Source: Prevotellaceae bacterium UBA1746 (GTDB lineage Bacteria; Bacteroidota; Bacteroidia; Bacteroidales; Bacteroidaceae). From it: a DNA stretch of 64,000 bases. The stretch spans positions 1 to 64,000 of the forward strand of contig CAJPJR010000003.1 of assembly GCA_905369775.1 (NCBI GenBank). The letters run 5' to 3'. The translations under genes and the position numbers were made by a program. The notes under the pieces are model-generated. The model was given only the letters and a program-made list of their open reading frames with translations. It was not told where the DNA came from and did not search any database. Within the stretch, counting starts at the first letter, position 1. Each line of letters begins with the position of its first letter. Below, piece after piece: positions 44,525 to 52,523 of this stretch.

Positions 44525-45748
44525 ATGAAGAAATTTCTCACCCTCGCCCTCGCGGCATTAAGCTTCTTCGGCGCGGCCAACGCCGCAGGCGGCAATAAAA
44601 AAACCGCTCCGAAAGACACTCTCGTGTTCACCACCATCGTGTCCGCCCCCGTGACGAGCATCAAAAACCAGAATAACTCGGGCACCTGCTGGGCCTATTC
44701 GTCGTTGGCCTTCCTCGAAAGCGAAGCCCTCAAGAAGAATCCCAATCTCAAGCCCAAGGATCTCGACCTTTGTGAGTCGTTTGTGGTGAGCAAAACCTAT
44801 AATGACCGCGCAGACCGCGCCGTTCGCACGCACGGTGACGTAAGCTTCTCGCAAGGCGGCTCTTTTTACGACGTAATCTACTGCATGGACCACTATGGTC
44901 TCGTGCCCGAGGGCACAATGCCCTACCCCAAGACGCTTTACGGCGACTCTCTCTTCAACTTCAAGCAATTCTTCCCCGGCATTGAAGCCTTTGTGGGCAG
45001 CATCGCCAAAGGCGACCACAAAACGATCAACCCCGTTTGGAAAAAGACGCTCTCCACGATGATCGACGGCTATTTCGGCGAAGCCCCCAAGACCTTTAAG
45101 GTCAACGGCAAGGAGTACACGCCCAAAAGCTACGTGAAAGATTATCTCCACCTCGATCCGAACGACTATGTGAGCCTGACTTCTTACACGCACGAGCCGT
45201 TCTACAAGCCTTTCATCATCGAAGTGCAAGACAACTGGCGTTGGGCACCGAGCTACAACCTTCCGCTCAACGAACTCATGGAAGTGATGGAAAGCGCCGT
45301 GCGCAACGGCTACACCTTCGCCTGGGGCGCCGACGTGAGCGAGGACGGTTTCTCGCGTCGCACCGGCAAGCACCGCTGCGTTGCCACCGTGCCCGACACG
45401 AAATCCTCGGCCGGCGTGGGTTCCGACCAGTCCCGTTGGACAGGAGAAAAGGCCGGCGCGCAGATTAACGCCACCGATAGCAAGGGCGAAAAGACCATTA
45501 CGCAGGAAATGCGCCAACTCGCCTACGACAACTGGGAGACGACCGACGACCACGGCATGCAAATCTACGGTTTGGCCAAGGATCAGAACGGAAAAGAGTA
45601 CTTCATGATGAAAAACTCGTGGGGTGACTACGGTCCCTACAAGGGTTTCTGGTACGTGTCCAAGCCTTATGCGGCCTACAAGACGATGAACATCGTCATC
45701 AACAAGCACGCCATTCCCGCTGCCATCCGCACAAAGCTCGGCATCTGA
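44525..45748 (+). CDS. Exported papain-like peptidase (C1B, bleomycin hydrolase-like)
   Basis: A 407-residue secreted cysteine peptidase. The signal peptide is MKKFLTLALAALSFFGAANA. Catalytic residues: Gln in IKNQNNSGTCW, nucleophile Cys55, His343 in TDDHGMQIYG, Asn364 in MKNSWG. It is shorter than the paralogue at 21.7 kb and lacks several of its internal segments, so the two likely have different substrates. It follows an Xaa-Pro aminopeptidase gene, suggesting joint peptide utilisation. A hairpin with T-rich tail lies downstream. Confidence 0.9.
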   Translation: MKKFLTLALAALSFFGAANAAGGNKKTAPKDTLVFTTIVSAPVTSIKNQNNSGTCWAYSSLAFLESEALKKNPNLKPKDLDLCESFVVSKTYNDRADRAVRTHGDVSFSQGGSFYDVIYCMDHYGLVPEGTMPYPKTLYGDSLFNFKQFFPGIEAFVGSIAKGDHKTINPVWKKTLSTMIDGYFGEAPKTFKVNGKEYTPKSYVKDYLHLDPNDYVSLTSYTHEPFYKPFIIEVQDNWRWAPSYNLPLNELMEVMESAVRNGYTFAWGADVSEDGFSRRTGKHRCVATVPDTKSSAGVGSDQSRWTGEKAGAQINATDSKGEKTITQEMRQLAYDNWETTDDHGMQIYGLAKDQNGKEYFMMKNSWGDYGPYKGFWYVSKPYAAYKTMNIVINKHAIPAAIRTKLGI

Positions 45749-45841
45749 TCGCGCAGGCGGCGTGAACTTCCCGCTTTTTTGAATTACCGCTGCGACCCCT
45801 TCTCCGTGAGTTGCCCGCTGCCGCGGTAACCTCCCCATGCT

Positions 45842-45890
45842 GTGCGCATCTGCTCCGCTCCGGCGGCGAGCGGATGCGCACATTGCTTTT
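45842..45890 (+). terminator. Terminator after papain-like peptidase
   Basis: A 14-bp stem with one wobble (45842-45855 with 45868-45881) followed by ATTGCTTTT. Confidence 0.65.
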
Positions 45891-45948
45891 GCAGCCCACC
45901 CTGTTTGTCGTTCGCCCTTCGCCGGCAAGCACTTTTCCCCTCCCACCC

Positions 45949-46587
45949 ATGTCTTCCGAATACTCTCCCCTGCGCCGTTTCTCCCGCTGGCTCACCCGTT
46001 GGCGCCATCGTTGCGGCTACGGTGTCCATTCTCCCTGGGCCTTTTCGTGGATCACCGAGGTCATTTACAACGACTTCGCTTACTACGCCTACGCCCCTTT
46101 GCACCGCCGTCGGCTTTTGCCCGCCGCCGATCCCGAATCCCTTGCCGGTGCACTCAACGAAAAAGACGACCGCTTGCTCTTTCGACTGGCCAATGCCGCC
46201 GAAGCCCGCGAAATCGCCCTCGTCGGTGCCGTCGACCCACGCGAAAAAGCCTATCTCGCGGCCGCCCGCACCGGTGCTCGCCTCACTGCCTATGACGCCC
46301 TCCCTTCGCCGGTCGAAAACTGCCTTGCGCAGCATGATTTCCTCTACTTCTCCTCGGCCGATCTCCTGCCCACGCCGCCCTATTCGCCGATTTCGGCCGA
46401 AAGTCGTCCCGAAGGGTGCCGCCTCGCGGTGGTACACGGCATAGATCGTGATGCGGCAGCGCGCGCCGCCTGGGTCTCTTTCCGAAACCACCCCGATGTG
46501 CACGTCAGCTTCGATCTCGGACGGTTCGGATTGGCCTTTTTCGCCCCGCAACTCCAGCGGCAGCACTACGTTGTGGCTTATTTTTGA
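45949..46587 (+). CDS. Conserved Bacteroidetes protein (methyltransferase-like)
   Basis: A 212-residue protein starting with a basic stretch and the phrase CGYGVHSPWAFSWITEVIY, a hallmark of a Bacteroidetes-restricted family sometimes annotated as class I SAM-dependent methyltransferase-like. The expected glycine-rich SAM loop is not evident here; EIALVGAVDPREKAYLAAART could be a degenerate version. No signal peptide or membrane helix. Activity cannot be assigned. A hydrophobic strand (GLAFFAPQLQRQHYVVAYF) ends the chain. Confidence 0.6.
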   Translation: MSSEYSPLRRFSRWLTRWRHRCGYGVHSPWAFSWITEVIYNDFAYYAYAPLHRRRLLPAADPESLAGALNEKDDRLLFRLANAAEAREIALVGAVDPREKAYLAAARTGARLTAYDALPSPVENCLAQHDFLYFSSADLLPTPPYSPISAESRPEGCRLAVVHGIDRDAAARAAWVSFRNHPDVHVSFDLGRFGLAFFAPQLQRQHYVVAYF

Positions 46588-46646
46588 GCTGAAAATGAGG
46601 CAGAACTCAGAAAATGAGCGACCATGGCGAAACAACCGGAGAAAAA

Positions 46647-46677
46647 TTTGGCTGTTCGCGAGGAAATACTATCTTTG
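46647..46677 (+). promoter_or_regulatory. Promoter of DUF2795 gene
   Basis: TTTG (46647-46650), a 19-nt spacer and TATCTTTG (46670-46677). Leader about 28 bases. Confidence 0.8.
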
Positions 46678-46710
46678 CACACTCAAATTGTAAAACCTAT
46701 CCGCTTAACT

Positions 46711-46932
46711 ATGTATTGGACATTGGAATTGGCTTCGAAACTCGAAGATGCGCCTTGGCCCGCCACCAAGGAAGAACTCATAGACTACGCCATGCGTTCC
46801 GGCGCCCCGCTGGAAGTGGTGGAAAACCTTGAAGAGCTCGAAGACGAAGGCGAAATTTACGAAACGATCGAGGACGTTTGGCCCGACTATCCCACGAAGG
46901 AAGATTTCCTCTTCAACGAAGACGAATATTGA
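46711..46932 (+). CDS. DUF2795 family small acidic protein
   Basis: A 73-residue acidic protein. The DUF2795 core is WPATKEELIDYAMRSGAP followed by VVENLEELEDEGEIYETIEDVWPDY (in part), which folds as a small helical domain in this family. ATG 46711 follows a textbook promoter. Widely conserved in Bacteroidales, often as a highly expressed short gene; molecular function unknown. Confidence 0.85.
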   Translation: MYWTLELASKLEDAPWPATKEELIDYAMRSGAPLEVVENLEELEDEGEIYETIEDVWPDYPTKEDFLFNEDEY

Positions 46933-47008
46933 TTCCCCTCTCTCGGCGAAAGCCCGTGTGGCTCCCGCCTTTTTTGTGTCATTTCTCGTCGCGCTTCCCC
47001 GTTTTCTC

Positions 47009-48064
47009 ATGGTTCCCTCTACTTCCCTTTCTTGCCGCGCCGCTGTCGAAATTGTTCCCTCCGCACACAGCGAAACACCGCCTGCCTCGGTGCCGACGGT
47101 CACCGTCATTGTGCCCGTGCGCAACCGTTCCGGTGTGATTGTGCGCTGCCTCGATTCGGTGGCCGCGCAAACGCATGCCGCCGTGCGGCTCATTGTGGTC
47201 GACAACGGCTCGACCGACGAGAGTCGTTCGGTCGTAGCAGACTGGTTGGAGGTACATGCGCCTCGTTTTCTCGAGGCCCGTTTGCTCGACGAGCCACGGG
47301 CCGGCGCCAATGCGGCGCGCAATTGCGGATTGCGCACTGTGACAAGCGGTTACGTGGCCTTTTTCGATTCGGACGATGAGATGTCGCCCGACTTTCTCGC
47401 CGCCATGCTCTCCGCTCTGGGGCGTAGTGCCGGCGCTCGCTGGGTTTTGGCGCGCACCCGCATGATCTTTCCCGACGGCACCACACAGGTGCGTCACGGT
47501 GTGCCCCACCCTACGGCGATTCGCCACTTGCTCAGTGCGCAAGTCTCCACCCAATCGTTGGTGGCCGAGGCCGCTTTGTTGCACGAAGCCGGCGGTTGGG
47601 ACGAAACCCTCACTTGTTGGCAAGACTACGAGCTGGGCTTCCGTCTACTGCGCCATGCGCCGCAACCGGCCTGGTGCGGGCGGGTGTTTCATCGCATCTA
47701 TCGCACGGCCGACAGCATCACCGGCCGTTCTCTTTCGGCCAACGCCCAGGGCATTGCGACGGCGCTGTGCCGATTGGCCGAACAAGTGGAAGCGCCTTCC
47801 GCTTTTCCCTGTGCTGCGGGCGAAGCGCAACAGCTGTCGGCGCAGTGTAGGCGGGCGCTGTGGTTGCGCGCATACATAGTGGCCGGCCAATTTTGTGCAG
47901 AAGGCGCGGCGCCTTCTGCCGAATTGCTGCTTCGCGCCGTCAGCGCCCGGCTTCGTCCGCTGCCCTTCGCAGATCGTGTGGTGTGTGCCCTACTTCGGCG
48001 CTACACCGCTCTGGGCGGTCGTGCCGCCTGGCGCTTGGCTCTACTTTGGTGTGCGCTTCGCTGA
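47009..48064 (+). CDS. Family 2 glycosyltransferase
   Basis: A 351-residue GT-A-fold transferase. The N-terminal nucleotide-sugar domain has VTVIVPVRNRSGVIVRCLDS (start near 31), VVDNGSTDES, the ANAARNCGL segment and the DXD-type motif FFDSDDE near residue 125. The acceptor domain has the WQDYELGFRL block (ED/QxxRW equivalent). The C-terminal 100 residues are helical and rich in Ala/Arg/Leu. The sugar and acceptor are unknown; no other glycan-synthesis genes are adjacent. The start at 47009 is 76 bases after the DUF2795 stop; a GTG-free choice. Confidence 0.82.
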   Translation: MVPSTSLSCRAAVEIVPSAHSETPPASVPTVTVIVPVRNRSGVIVRCLDSVAAQTHAAVRLIVVDNGSTDESRSVVADWLEVHAPRFLEARLLDEPRAGANAARNCGLRTVTSGYVAFFDSDDEMSPDFLAAMLSALGRSAGARWVLARTRMIFPDGTTQVRHGVPHPTAIRHLLSAQVSTQSLVAEAALLHEAGGWDETLTCWQDYELGFRLLRHAPQPAWCGRVFHRIYRTADSITGRSLSANAQGIATALCRLAEQVEAPSAFPCAAGEAQQLSAQCRRALWLRAYIVAGQFCAEGAAPSAELLLRAVSARLRPLPFADRVVCALLRRYTALGGRAAWRLALLWCALR

Positions 48065-48118
48065 ATCGCATCCCACCAATTGCTTGATATGCCCCTTTTT
48101 CTTGTTTTTTTGTACGTG

Positions 48119-48158
48119 GCGTAAAACCGAACGACCGATCAGTCGTTCTATTTTACGC
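48119..48158. terminator. Hairpin after glycosyltransferase gene
   Basis: A 15-bp stem with a 2x2 internal loop (48119-48126 with 48151-48158, and 48129-48135 with 48142-48148). T-rich sequence precedes but no U-run follows; probably a terminator of the glycosyltransferase transcript. Confidence 0.55.
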
Positions 48159-48399
48159 GAGAAGGATTATGTTTGGTAGTGATTTTGGTTTCTTCTCCCC
48201 TTTGCGCACCAAAAAGCCCCCCGCTATTCTTCATTTTCTCCCCGCTTTCTCGTCCTTCTTCCCCATTTTCTTTGCTTTGTGCTGAACTTCTCTTCGTCGT
48301 CCGCGCACAGTCGAATCGCAGACGGGGAGTTGCCGAACACCATGCCCATGCTTGCCTTTGCGCACTCCAAGCGCGGTCGCCAATGTCCCTCAGGCGCAT

Positions 48400-48415
48400 C
48401 GTTTCACGTGAAACT
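48400..48415. promoter_or_regulatory. parS: parS centromere-like site (ParB binding)
   Basis: CGTTTCACGTGAAACT contains the perfect 14-bp palindrome GTTTCACGTGAAAC and matches the widely conserved parS consensus TGTTTCACGTGAAACA at 14 of 16 positions. ParB/Spo0J proteins of most bacterial phyla bind this word to organise and segregate the origin region. It lies in intergenic DNA, not within a gene. Confidence 0.85.
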
Positions 48416-48563
48416 ATTTTTTGCGCCTTCGCGAGAGCAAATGTACACTGCCGTCGATGGAGTAAGCGCAGGGCAAAGGTCACGTGTGCCCTCCTTCTTT
48501 CCGAGAATTGCCGCGATCTGTTGCTATTCGTGAGCCATATTATTTTTCTTTCCCATGCGATAG

Positions 48564-48594
48564 TTGTGCGAGCTGTGCGAATTGTGTACTTTTG
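48564..48594 (+). promoter_or_regulatory. Promoter of DoxX-like gene
   Basis: TTG (48564-48566), a 20-nt spacer and TACTTTTG (48587-48594). Confidence 0.75.
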
Positions 48595-48646
48595 CGCTCG
48601 TCCTTTTATGACACAGACCGCAAGCAAAATTATATTCCACAGAACA

Positions 48647-49084
48647 ATGCAAATTCTAAAAACTGTTTTGTATCTTCTTTTGGCTGCATTCATGATCTAT
48701 GCCGGTGTTAGCCACCTCACCTTCCATCGTTTGGACTTCGTAGCCGAAGTGCCTATGTGGCTTCGTTTCAGTGATGGATTCACAGATTTCGTAGTTTTGG
48801 CTTCGGGTGTGGTGGAAATCGTGCTGGGGCTTTCGATGTTGCTGCTTTGGCGCCACAAAGCCAAGATCGGCGCCCTATTGGCTCTCTTCTTTGTGCTGGT
48901 TTTTCCCGGCAACCTCAATCAGTATATCTACCACATCGACGCATTTGGTTTGAACACCGACACGCACCGACTCATTCGCCTCTTCTTCCAGCCGTTACTC
49001 ATCGCGTGGGCGCTTTGGTGCACGGGTGGTTGGAGTGTTTGTAAAGCCGCATGGAACGCTTGCTTTGCAAGCCGCAACGCATAG
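48647..49084 (+). CDS. DoxX-like small membrane protein
   Basis: A 145-residue membrane protein with four hydrophobic segments (VLYLLLAAFMIYAGVSHL, FVVLASGVVEIVLGLSMLL, IGALLALFFVLVFPG, FFQPLLIAWALW) in the DoxX-type arrangement, including the AGVSHL motif in helix 1 and an FPGNLNQYI loop. The function of such proteins is not settled. An in-frame ATG at 48608 would extend the N-terminus by 13 residues; 48647 is preferred because it begins right before helix 1. Confidence 0.75.
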   Translation: MQILKTVLYLLLAAFMIYAGVSHLTFHRLDFVAEVPMWLRFSDGFTDFVVLASGVVEIVLGLSMLLLWRHKAKIGALLALFFVLVFPGNLNQYIYHIDAFGLNTDTHRLIRLFFQPLLIAWALWCTGGWSVCKAAWNACFASRNA

Positions 49085-49137
49085 GTCGCGAGACATCACC
49101 GCCCTCCCACTTCCCACCTCCGATTTCGCGGAGGGCG

Positions 49138-49180
49138 CAAAAAAATCCCGCCGACGATGATGCACATCGTCGGCGGGTTT
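49138..49180. terminator. Terminator, DoxX-like / MetE-like
   Basis: A perfect 13-bp stem (49147-49159 with 49165-49177) preceded by an A-run and followed by TTT; serves both convergent genes. Confidence 0.88.
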
Positions 49181-49217
49181 GCGCTATGTTTCGTTTTGTT
49201 TCATGTGTCCCGTCGGC

Positions 49218-50330
49218 TCATCCCCAGACTTCGCGGGCAATTTCCTGCACGAGTGCGATCTTGGCCCACTGTTGTTCTTCGGTGAGTTTGTTGCCGATTT
49301 CGCAGGAAGCGAATCCACATTGGGGACTGAGGCAGAGGCGTTCGAGCGGAACGTATTGCGCCGCCTCGTGTATGCGCCGAATCACGGTGGCTTTGTCCTC
49401 CAGTTCCGGCCGTTTGGTGGTGATGAGTCCGAGCACCACGTACTTGCCTTCGGCCACGTCGGCCAGCGGTGCGAAGCTGCCCGAGCGTTCGTCGTCGAAT
49501 TCGAGGTAGAAGGCGTCTACTTGCTCAAGCGCAAAGAGCGTTTTCGACACCGCATCGTAGGGACCTTGGAACGCCCAGTCGGAATGATAGTTACCGCGGC
49601 ACACGTGGGTGGTAATCGCCACGCCTTCCGGACGATCTTCGAGTGCCAAATTGTTCAAGCGCAGGCTCGTGGCTTGCAACAAAGCGGGATCGACGTCTGT
49701 TCCGAGGACTTTGTCGAAGTTGTCGCTGCAGTATCCTCCCCAAGTGCAGTCGTCCAACTGGATATTGCGGCAGCCCGCAGCGGCAAGGTCGCGGATCACG
49801 GTGCGATAAGCTGCGCCAATGTCTTGAATCAGCTCTTCGTGGTCGGGATAGACGGCCGTTGTTGTCTTGGCATTGTCGCCGCGGAACAATTCGGCGTAGA
49901 ACTGTGCGGGCGCAGGCAGGGTTTGTCGTGCCACCACACCCGGGCGTTCAAACTGCTTGACGAACTTGAAGTGCTCGACAAAGGGGTGGTTTTCGCCGCT
50001 GATTTTCCCGGTGAGTCGGCAAGATCCGCAAGTGGTTTCGATTTCGTGGAATTGGTAACCGTGTTCCAGCTCGATGTGTTCCACGCCTTGGAAACCCCAG
50101 GTGAAATCGAGGTGCCAATAGCTGCGTCGGAACTCTCCGTCGGTGATCACTTGGAGGCCTGCGGCGAGTTGGTGCTCGATGAGCGCGGTGATGCACTCGT
50201 CTTCCACCTGTTTGAGTTGGGCGGCATCGATTTGTCCGGCGGCAAAACGTGCACGGGCTTCGTGCAAACGTGCGGGGCGGAGGAAGCTGCCGACGATATC
50301 GGCGCGGTGGGGGGCGAGAAGTTGGCTCAT
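49218..50330 (-). CDS. MetE C-terminal-like (UROD/MetE) methyltransferase
   Basis: A 370-residue protein corresponding to the catalytic C-terminal half of cobalamin-independent methionine synthase (YxjG/YxjH type). Conserved pieces: DIVGSFLRPARL (13-24), ITDGEFRRSYWHLDF, IQLDDCTWGGYC, THVCRGNY (zinc-type His/Cys), and the C-terminal LCLSPQCGFAS with the last zinc cysteine. Such proteins move methyl groups from small methyl donors to a thiol, possibly homocysteine. Full-length MetE's N-terminal half is absent. It is divergent from an Lrp/AsnC regulator gene, which may control it. Confidence 0.88.
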   Translation of the reverse strand: MSQLLAPHRADIVGSFLRPARLHEARARFAAGQIDAAQLKQVEDECITALIEHQLAAGLQVITDGEFRRSYWHLDFTWGFQGVEHIELEHGYQFHEIETTCGSCRLTGKISGENHPFVEHFKFVKQFERPGVVARQTLPAPAQFYAELFRGDNAKTTTAVYPDHEELIQDIGAAYRTVIRDLAAAGCRNIQLDDCTWGGYCSDNFDKVLGTDVDPALLQATSLRLNNLALEDRPEGVAITTHVCRGNYHSDWAFQGPYDAVSKTLFALEQVDAFYLEFDDERSGSFAPLADVAEGKYVVLGLITTKRPELEDKATVIRRIHEAAQYVPLERLCLSPQCGFASCEIGNKLTEEQQWAKIALVQEIAREVWG

Positions 50331-50374
50331 GTCTATTTTAGTTTTTGTGATTTGACGTTGATGTTTCGATGGTG

Positions 50375-50406
50375 CAAAGGTAGTGCGCCGCATTTTCACC
50401 GACAAA
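50375..50406 (-). promoter_or_regulatory. Promoter of MetE-like gene
   Basis: On the minus strand, TTTG (50403-50406), a 20-nt spacer and TACCTTTG (50375-50382). Confidence 0.8.
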
Positions 50407-50433
50407 TTATTTCTGCAATACAGAAGAATATGC

Positions 50434-50441
50434 TACATTTG
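50434..50441 (+). promoter_or_regulatory. -7 box of Lrp/AsnC gene 1
   Basis: TACATTTG, perfect -7 box, 56 bases before ATG 50497; no clear -33 TTG. It lies only about 50 bases from the divergent MetE-like promoter. Confidence 0.6.
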
Positions 50442-50496
50442 CCGAAAACCGCTGCGTTTTGCAGCAAATCATTCTCCGAAATTCGAAAATTACAGG

Positions 50497-50976
50497 ATGG
50501 CAAAATTAGATCCCACGGACATTGAAATCTTGCGTGCGCTGCAACGCAACGCCAAACTCACGGTGAAAGAGTTGGCCGACAAGGTGCATCTTTCGCCCTC
50601 GCCCACCTTCGAGCGACAACGCCGCTTGGAACGCGAAGGATATATCGAGCGCTACGTGGCAAAAGTGGATCCAAAGAAAGTGGGCAACACGATTGTGGTG
50701 TTTTGCAACATCAAACTCAAGCAACACAGCGGGCGTTTGAGTGAAGAATTCATGGAAGCGGTGCGCAACATCGACGAAATCACGGAATGTTACAACACTT
50801 CGGGCGATTTCGACTTTATGATCAAGATTTTTGTCCGCGATATGGCGCACTATCAGGATTTTGTGCTCCACAAACTTGGGCGCATCGACAGTATCGGTAG
50901 CTTGCACAGCGTTTTTGTCATCGGCGAAGTGAAAGCCCAAAGCATGATTCCGATCGCGGTCGACGCCTTTCGCTGA
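50497..50976 (+). CDS. Lrp/AsnC family regulator 1
   Basis: A 159-residue feast/famine regulator. The helix-turn-helix is at the N-terminus (LDPTDIEILRALQRNAKLTV then LADKVHLSPSPTFERQRRLE), followed by the ligand-binding RAM domain (ITECYNTSGDFDFMIKIFVRD, in part GDFDFMIKIFVRD). Lrp-type proteins bind DNA as octamers and respond to amino acids. Divergence from the MetE-like gene suggests control of methyl/methionine metabolism and of itself, by analogy. ATG 50497 gives the standard MAKLDPTDIEIL start. Confidence 0.93.
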   Translation: MAKLDPTDIEILRALQRNAKLTVKELADKVHLSPSPTFERQRRLEREGYIERYVAKVDPKKVGNTIVVFCNIKLKQHSGRLSEEFMEAVRNIDEITECYNTSGDFDFMIKIFVRDMAHYQDFVLHKLGRIDSIGSLHSVFVIGEVKAQSMIPIAVDAFR

Positions 50977-51060
50977 AAAATGGGAGGCGGCGGTCCGACA
51001 CGGCCCGATGTCGGAGCCGACATGGCGAGACGTTGCGCGTTTCGTCGCGAATGGCTATAT

Positions 51061-51145
51061 ATATAAGGAGGGAAAACGCATCTATAAGGAGAGGAAACGT
51101 ATAACAAAAAGAGAGAAAATACATCTATAAGGAGGGGAAACGCAA
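51061..51145. repeat. Four tandem 21-22 bp repeats with GGAGG-like cores
   Basis: Four head-to-tail units of 21, 21, 22 and 21 bases starting at 51061, 51082, 51103 and 51125. Units 1, 2 and 4 read TATAAGGAGxGGAAACGyA with few changes; unit 3 is diverged (AAAAAGAGAGAAAATACAT). The cores resemble Shine-Dalgarno sequence, but no gene follows each copy. It sits between the Lrp gene and a terminator. Confidence 0.75.
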
Positions 51146-51183
51146 CGGCGGCACGATCTTTTGCAGATCGTGCCGCCGTTTTT
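51144..51183. terminator. Terminator, Lrp / YihY
   Basis: A perfect 16-bp stem (51144-51159 with 51165-51180) with loop TTTGC, then T residues. Located between convergent genes. Confidence 0.88.
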
Positions 51184-51188
51184 GCTAT

Positions 51189-52484
51189 TCAGACCTGCGC
51201 AATCGGTCGATCGTCGGCGCAAAGTCGTCCCCATTCGCGGCGCAGTGCAAGCGCCGCAGCCCAGGCTCCCCCGGTGGGCGGGGCAGATGCGGAAGTGGTG
51301 GGAGAGAAGCTGCTGCCCATCGCGTCGAATCGGCGCAAAACCTCGCCCGCCGTGAGCGCGTGCACATCGATATCCACCTTAAACACGGTGCGGAGTCGCG
51401 CCGCCTCGCCGACAGTTTCGCCCTCCACGGGAAGTCGGTAAAGACAACCCGCCGCTTCCAACCGCCGGCAGGCACGAAAGGCCACATCGACGGGGAGTTG
51501 GAGCTCGCGGGCCAAGTGGTGGAGCGGGAGTGAGGGATTGCCGTCGAGAAAACGTCGCGCCAGCAGTCCCATCATGCGCAGGGCCACCACGTCGTCGGCC
51601 TGTCTGCTGAGTTGCGGTGCCGCGTCGTCGGAGGAGGAGAGGAAGGTTTTTTGTTCGATCACGCAGGAAAGCGCTACCCCACTCAGGCAAATGCTCCAAG
51701 TCACGTAGAGCCAGAGCATGAGCAGCGGGAGAATGGCAAAAGAGCCGTAGATGGCGTTGTAACTACTGAGGAACAATTGGCTGTTGACGTAGAGATCTTG
51801 GACCGCACAAAAGAGAGTTCCGGTGAGCAGTGCGGGAAATCCAACGCTACGCCAGCGCATCGGCGCCAAAGGTATGAACTTGAACATCAGCGCAAAGACA
51901 CTTCCGGCCACAATCGCCTTGACCACCCACGAAACCACGGGAGCACTGTCATCCACCAGCGAGAAATGCGGGAGATAGTTGAGTAATTTCAGCACAATGA
52001 CCCACACGCCGCTGAGAAAGAAGATGGAAAAGATGAGAAACACGATCAGTCCGAGGTAAGACAGCGAGAAACTGAACAGACTGCGCGAAGTGTGAATGCC
52101 CCACATGGCATTAAATCGGCGTTCGATGTTGTTGACGAGCGAAATGAGGGTAAAGGCCAAAACAAAGAAGCTGACTCCGACCACCACATCGTCTTGTGTG
52201 CGCGAAATGTAGGAGTTGGCAAAGTCCATGAGCTGGCCTACGATGTGATCGGGCAGACTTAAATTGGCGCGGAGTTGGGTTTCGAGATAGCGGTCCAGCC
52301 CAAAGCCGCGGCCGACGGCCATGAGCAGCGCCAAGAGGGGGACAACGGAGAGCACCGTGGTGTAAGTCAGCGCCGCGACGTGGGTGAACAGATCGTTGCG
52401 GTCGATTTGCAGCCAAAGGGCCCGCACGATCCGGACGAACCGGCAGCGTTGGGCTCGCAAAAAAAGGAGGCGAAGAGAAGACAT
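51189..52484 (-). CDS. YihY/BrkB family membrane protein
   Basis: A 431-residue protein of the YihY (virulence factor BrkB) family, historically mis-called ribonuclease BN. The first 270 residues contain six membrane segments with the motif AALTYTTVLSVVPLLALLMA, a region ending RRFNAMWGI, and SSYNAIYGSFAILPLLMLWLY. The last 150 residues are soluble, with a winged-helix-like segment (LARELQLPVDVAFRACRRLE) found in Bacteroidetes versions. Its role is not established. It lies 39 bases downstream of comM. Confidence 0.88.
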   Translation of the reverse strand: MSSLRLLFLRAQRCRFVRIVRALWLQIDRNDLFTHVAALTYTTVLSVVPLLALLMAVGRGFGLDRYLETQLRANLSLPDHIVGQLMDFANSYISRTQDDVVVGVSFFVLAFTLISLVNNIERRFNAMWGIHTSRSLFSFSLSYLGLIVFLIFSIFFLSGVWVIVLKLLNYLPHFSLVDDSAPVVSWVVKAIVAGSVFALMFKFIPLAPMRWRSVGFPALLTGTLFCAVQDLYVNSQLFLSSYNAIYGSFAILPLLMLWLYVTWSICLSGVALSCVIEQKTFLSSSDDAAPQLSRQADDVVALRMMGLLARRFLDGNPSLPLHHLARELQLPVDVAFRACRRLEAAGCLYRLPVEGETVGEAARLRTVFKVDIDVHALTAGEVLRRFDAMGSSFSPTTSASAPPTGGAWAAALALRREWGRLCADDRPIAQV

Positions 52485-52523
52485 GAGGAGAAAGCAGGGA
52501 AAAGAGAGGGAAGAGGAGCGCCA

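Larger units (their letters stand above)
48065..48646. other. Gene-free region carrying a parS site
   Basis: About 580 bases with no supported gene. It contains a hairpin just after the glycosyltransferase gene (48119-48158), the parS palindrome (48400-48415), and the promoter of the downstream membrane-protein gene (48564-48594). Short open frames overlapping it are not convincing. Confidence 0.55.
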
